Positions 36,792 to 37,672 of a DNA stretch of 37,672 bases are shown piece after piece. The notes under the pieces are model-generated. The model searched no databases. It had not been told where the DNA came from and worked only from the letters and a program-made list of their open reading frames with translations. The DNA is from Methylococcales symbiont of Iophon sp. n. MRB-2018 (GTDB taxonomy: Bacteria; Pseudomonadota; Gammaproteobacteria; Methylococcales; Methylomonadaceae): the NCBI GenBank assembly GCA_003666325.1, contig QPIL01000106.1, forward strand, positions 1 through 37,672. The letters are read 5' to 3'. The stretch's first letter is position 1, and the number at the start of each line of letters is the position of its first letter. The position numbers were made by a program, and so were the translations under genes.

Positions 36792-37672
36792 ATGTTAAAA
36801 ACGGATATTACTCGCCTTATTATTACTACCATGCTACTGCTACTGGCATCGGGTTTTTTATTCAGCACTGCCTCACAGGCAAGCTCACACGACTCATTTA
36901 ATACCGTATGGCGGATGCCTACGGGTGATCTTATCCTCACCTTCCCTAGTGAGGGCAGTTACACCATTGATTGGGGAGACGACACTGCCGCAGAAGAGAT
37001 TACCAGCAATAACCCTACCCATACCTACACCACCGCTGGCGACTACATAGTTACAGCCACAAACGCCATCACCCGCTTTAACTTGAATGATGGCGAGGAT
37101 AAAGAAAAATTAATAGAGATACAGCAATGGGGAACTGCCAACTGGACAACCATGGCCCGTGCATTTTTTGGCGCCAGCAATATGACCATGACTGCAAACG
37201 ATACTCCAAACCTTGCTGGGGTAACGAATACGGCGAATATGTTCAGGGATACCAGTGCTTTTAATCAAGACATCGGCGACTGGAATGTTGCTAGTGTAAC
37301 GACTATGTTCCGTATGTTCTCCGGTGCCATTGTTTTTAATCAAGACATCGGTAACTGGAATGTTGCTAGCGTAACGCAGATGTCCTTCATGTTCGATGGT
37401 GCCAGTGCTTTTGATCAAGACATCGGTGGCTGGAATGTGGGTAGCATAGCGAATATGCGCGACACCTTCCTCAATGCCGATGCTTTTAACCAAAACCTCG
37501 GTCGTTGGTATATTGATGAGACTGTTGATGATCTACAAACAGCAAACGCTGAGTATGACGGCGTTAATGACTTAAACGTACTTGACTTTAACTTTGTCGC
37601 TCAAAATGCTGTTTTAATCGGTCAAAGCCCAAGCTATGCGCTGGCAACTGATGCTGATGATGCTACCGATAA
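36792..37672 (+). CDS. Secreted BspA-like (DUF285) repeat protein with PKD-like domain, partial
   Basis: Starts at ATG 36792 and runs off the right edge (about 293 residues seen). A signal peptide is clear: hydrophobic core IITTMLLLLASGFLF and a cleavage site near SQA-SS (about residue 30). A PKD-like stretch follows (SYTIDWGDDT, HTYTTAGDYIVT, about 55-95). Four DUF285 repeats of exactly 25 residues (75 bp) come next, with the core FNQDIGDWNVASVTTM; FNQD starts near 37258, 37333, 37408 and 37483. The last copy is degenerate. The tail (AVLIGQSPSYALATDADDATD) may begin another surface domain. BspA-type proteins are surface or secreted binding proteins; the partner is unknown. No Shine-Dalgarno is visible. 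Confidence 0.82.
   Translation, partial: MLKTDITRLIITTMLLLLASGFLFSTASQASSHDSFNTVWRMPTGDLILTFPSEGSYTIDWGDDTAAEEITSNNPTHTYTTAGDYIVTATNAITRFNLNDGEDKEKLIEIQQWGTANWTTMARAFFGASNMTMTANDTPNLAGVTNTANMFRDTSAFNQDIGDWNVASVTTMFRMFSGAIVFNQDIGNWNVASVTQMSFMFDGASAFDQDIGGWNVGSIANMRDTFLNADAFNQNLGRWYIDETVDDLQTANAEYDGVNDLNVLDFNFVAQNAVLIGQSPSYALATDADDATD
37258..37515 (+). repeat. Four in-frame 75-bp coding repeats
   Basis: TTAATCAAGACATCGG-like cores begin at 37261, 37336, 37411 and 37486, an exact 75-bp period. The first three are near-identical, which points to recent duplication or gene conversion. Confidence 0.9.

Noticed and set aside
37110..37493. Open reading frame on the minus strand with a repeated motif
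   Set aside because: It is the shadow of the 75-bp repeats of the plus-strand BspA-like gene; it lacks a ribosome binding site, and its repeats come from the opposite strand.
1..37672. tRNA or rRNA genes
   Set aside because: No T-loop GGTTCGAATCC-type sequence or rRNA stretch was recognised by eye on either strand; a covariance-model search would be needed to exclude one.

Overview
The window looks like a chromosomal segment of an AT-rich gammaproteobacterium. The protein set is typically gammaproteobacterial: UvrA, a YajR-type transporter, MiaB-YbeY-CorC, PepN, ErpA, OadGAB, AnmK-MepM-TyrS and ParC. Nothing in the window fixes the genus. The base composition and repeat-filled intergenic regions would suit a marine methanotroph or sulfur-oxidiser or a relative, but that is only a guess. 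No rRNA or tRNA gene was recognised.

Layout. (1) 1-2674, minus strand: a large PLD-nuclease/SNF2-helicase fusion, cut by the left edge, probably a defence or restriction component. (2) 2769-12347: housekeeping genes, namely uvrA (minus), then yajR-like MFS, a DEAD-box helicase with a DEVD motif, an AlkB dioxygenase, miaB, ybeY and corC (plus). phoH, usually found between miaB and ybeY, and lnt, usually found after corC, are absent here. (3) 12348-15447: monomeric NADP isocitrate dehydrogenase between two repeat-rich spacers. (4) 15448-21828, minus: pepN, a DUF423 membrane protein and moaB in a tight cluster, then erpA, then overlapping apeB and msrB. (5) 22105-25315, plus: oadG-oadA-oadB, a sodium-pumping oxaloacetate decarboxylase. 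(6) 25388-29193: anmK and an M23 cell-wall peptidase (minus), divergent from tyrS (plus). (7) 29194-30180: a 1-kb repeat island. (8) 30181-33253: a CvfB-like S1 protein and parC. (9) 33254-36051: a compact type II restriction-modification system (controller, PD-(D/E)XK nuclease, N6-adenine methyltransferase). (10) 36150-37672: a broken IS3-family element, then a secreted BspA-like repeat protein cut by the right edge.

Two things stand out. First, an identical 13-bp operator, TGACTTAAAGTCA, overlaps the -35 box of both divergent restriction-modification promoters, and the controller gene appears to be leaderless. This is the wiring expected for C-protein timing of restriction and methylation. 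Second, at least eight intergenic sites carry tandem heptamers (AGTCTTT / GACTAAA and variants), embedded in larger composite repeats with hairpins. One such array runs directly into the controller operator, whose half-sites share the AGTC/GACT core of the heptamer.
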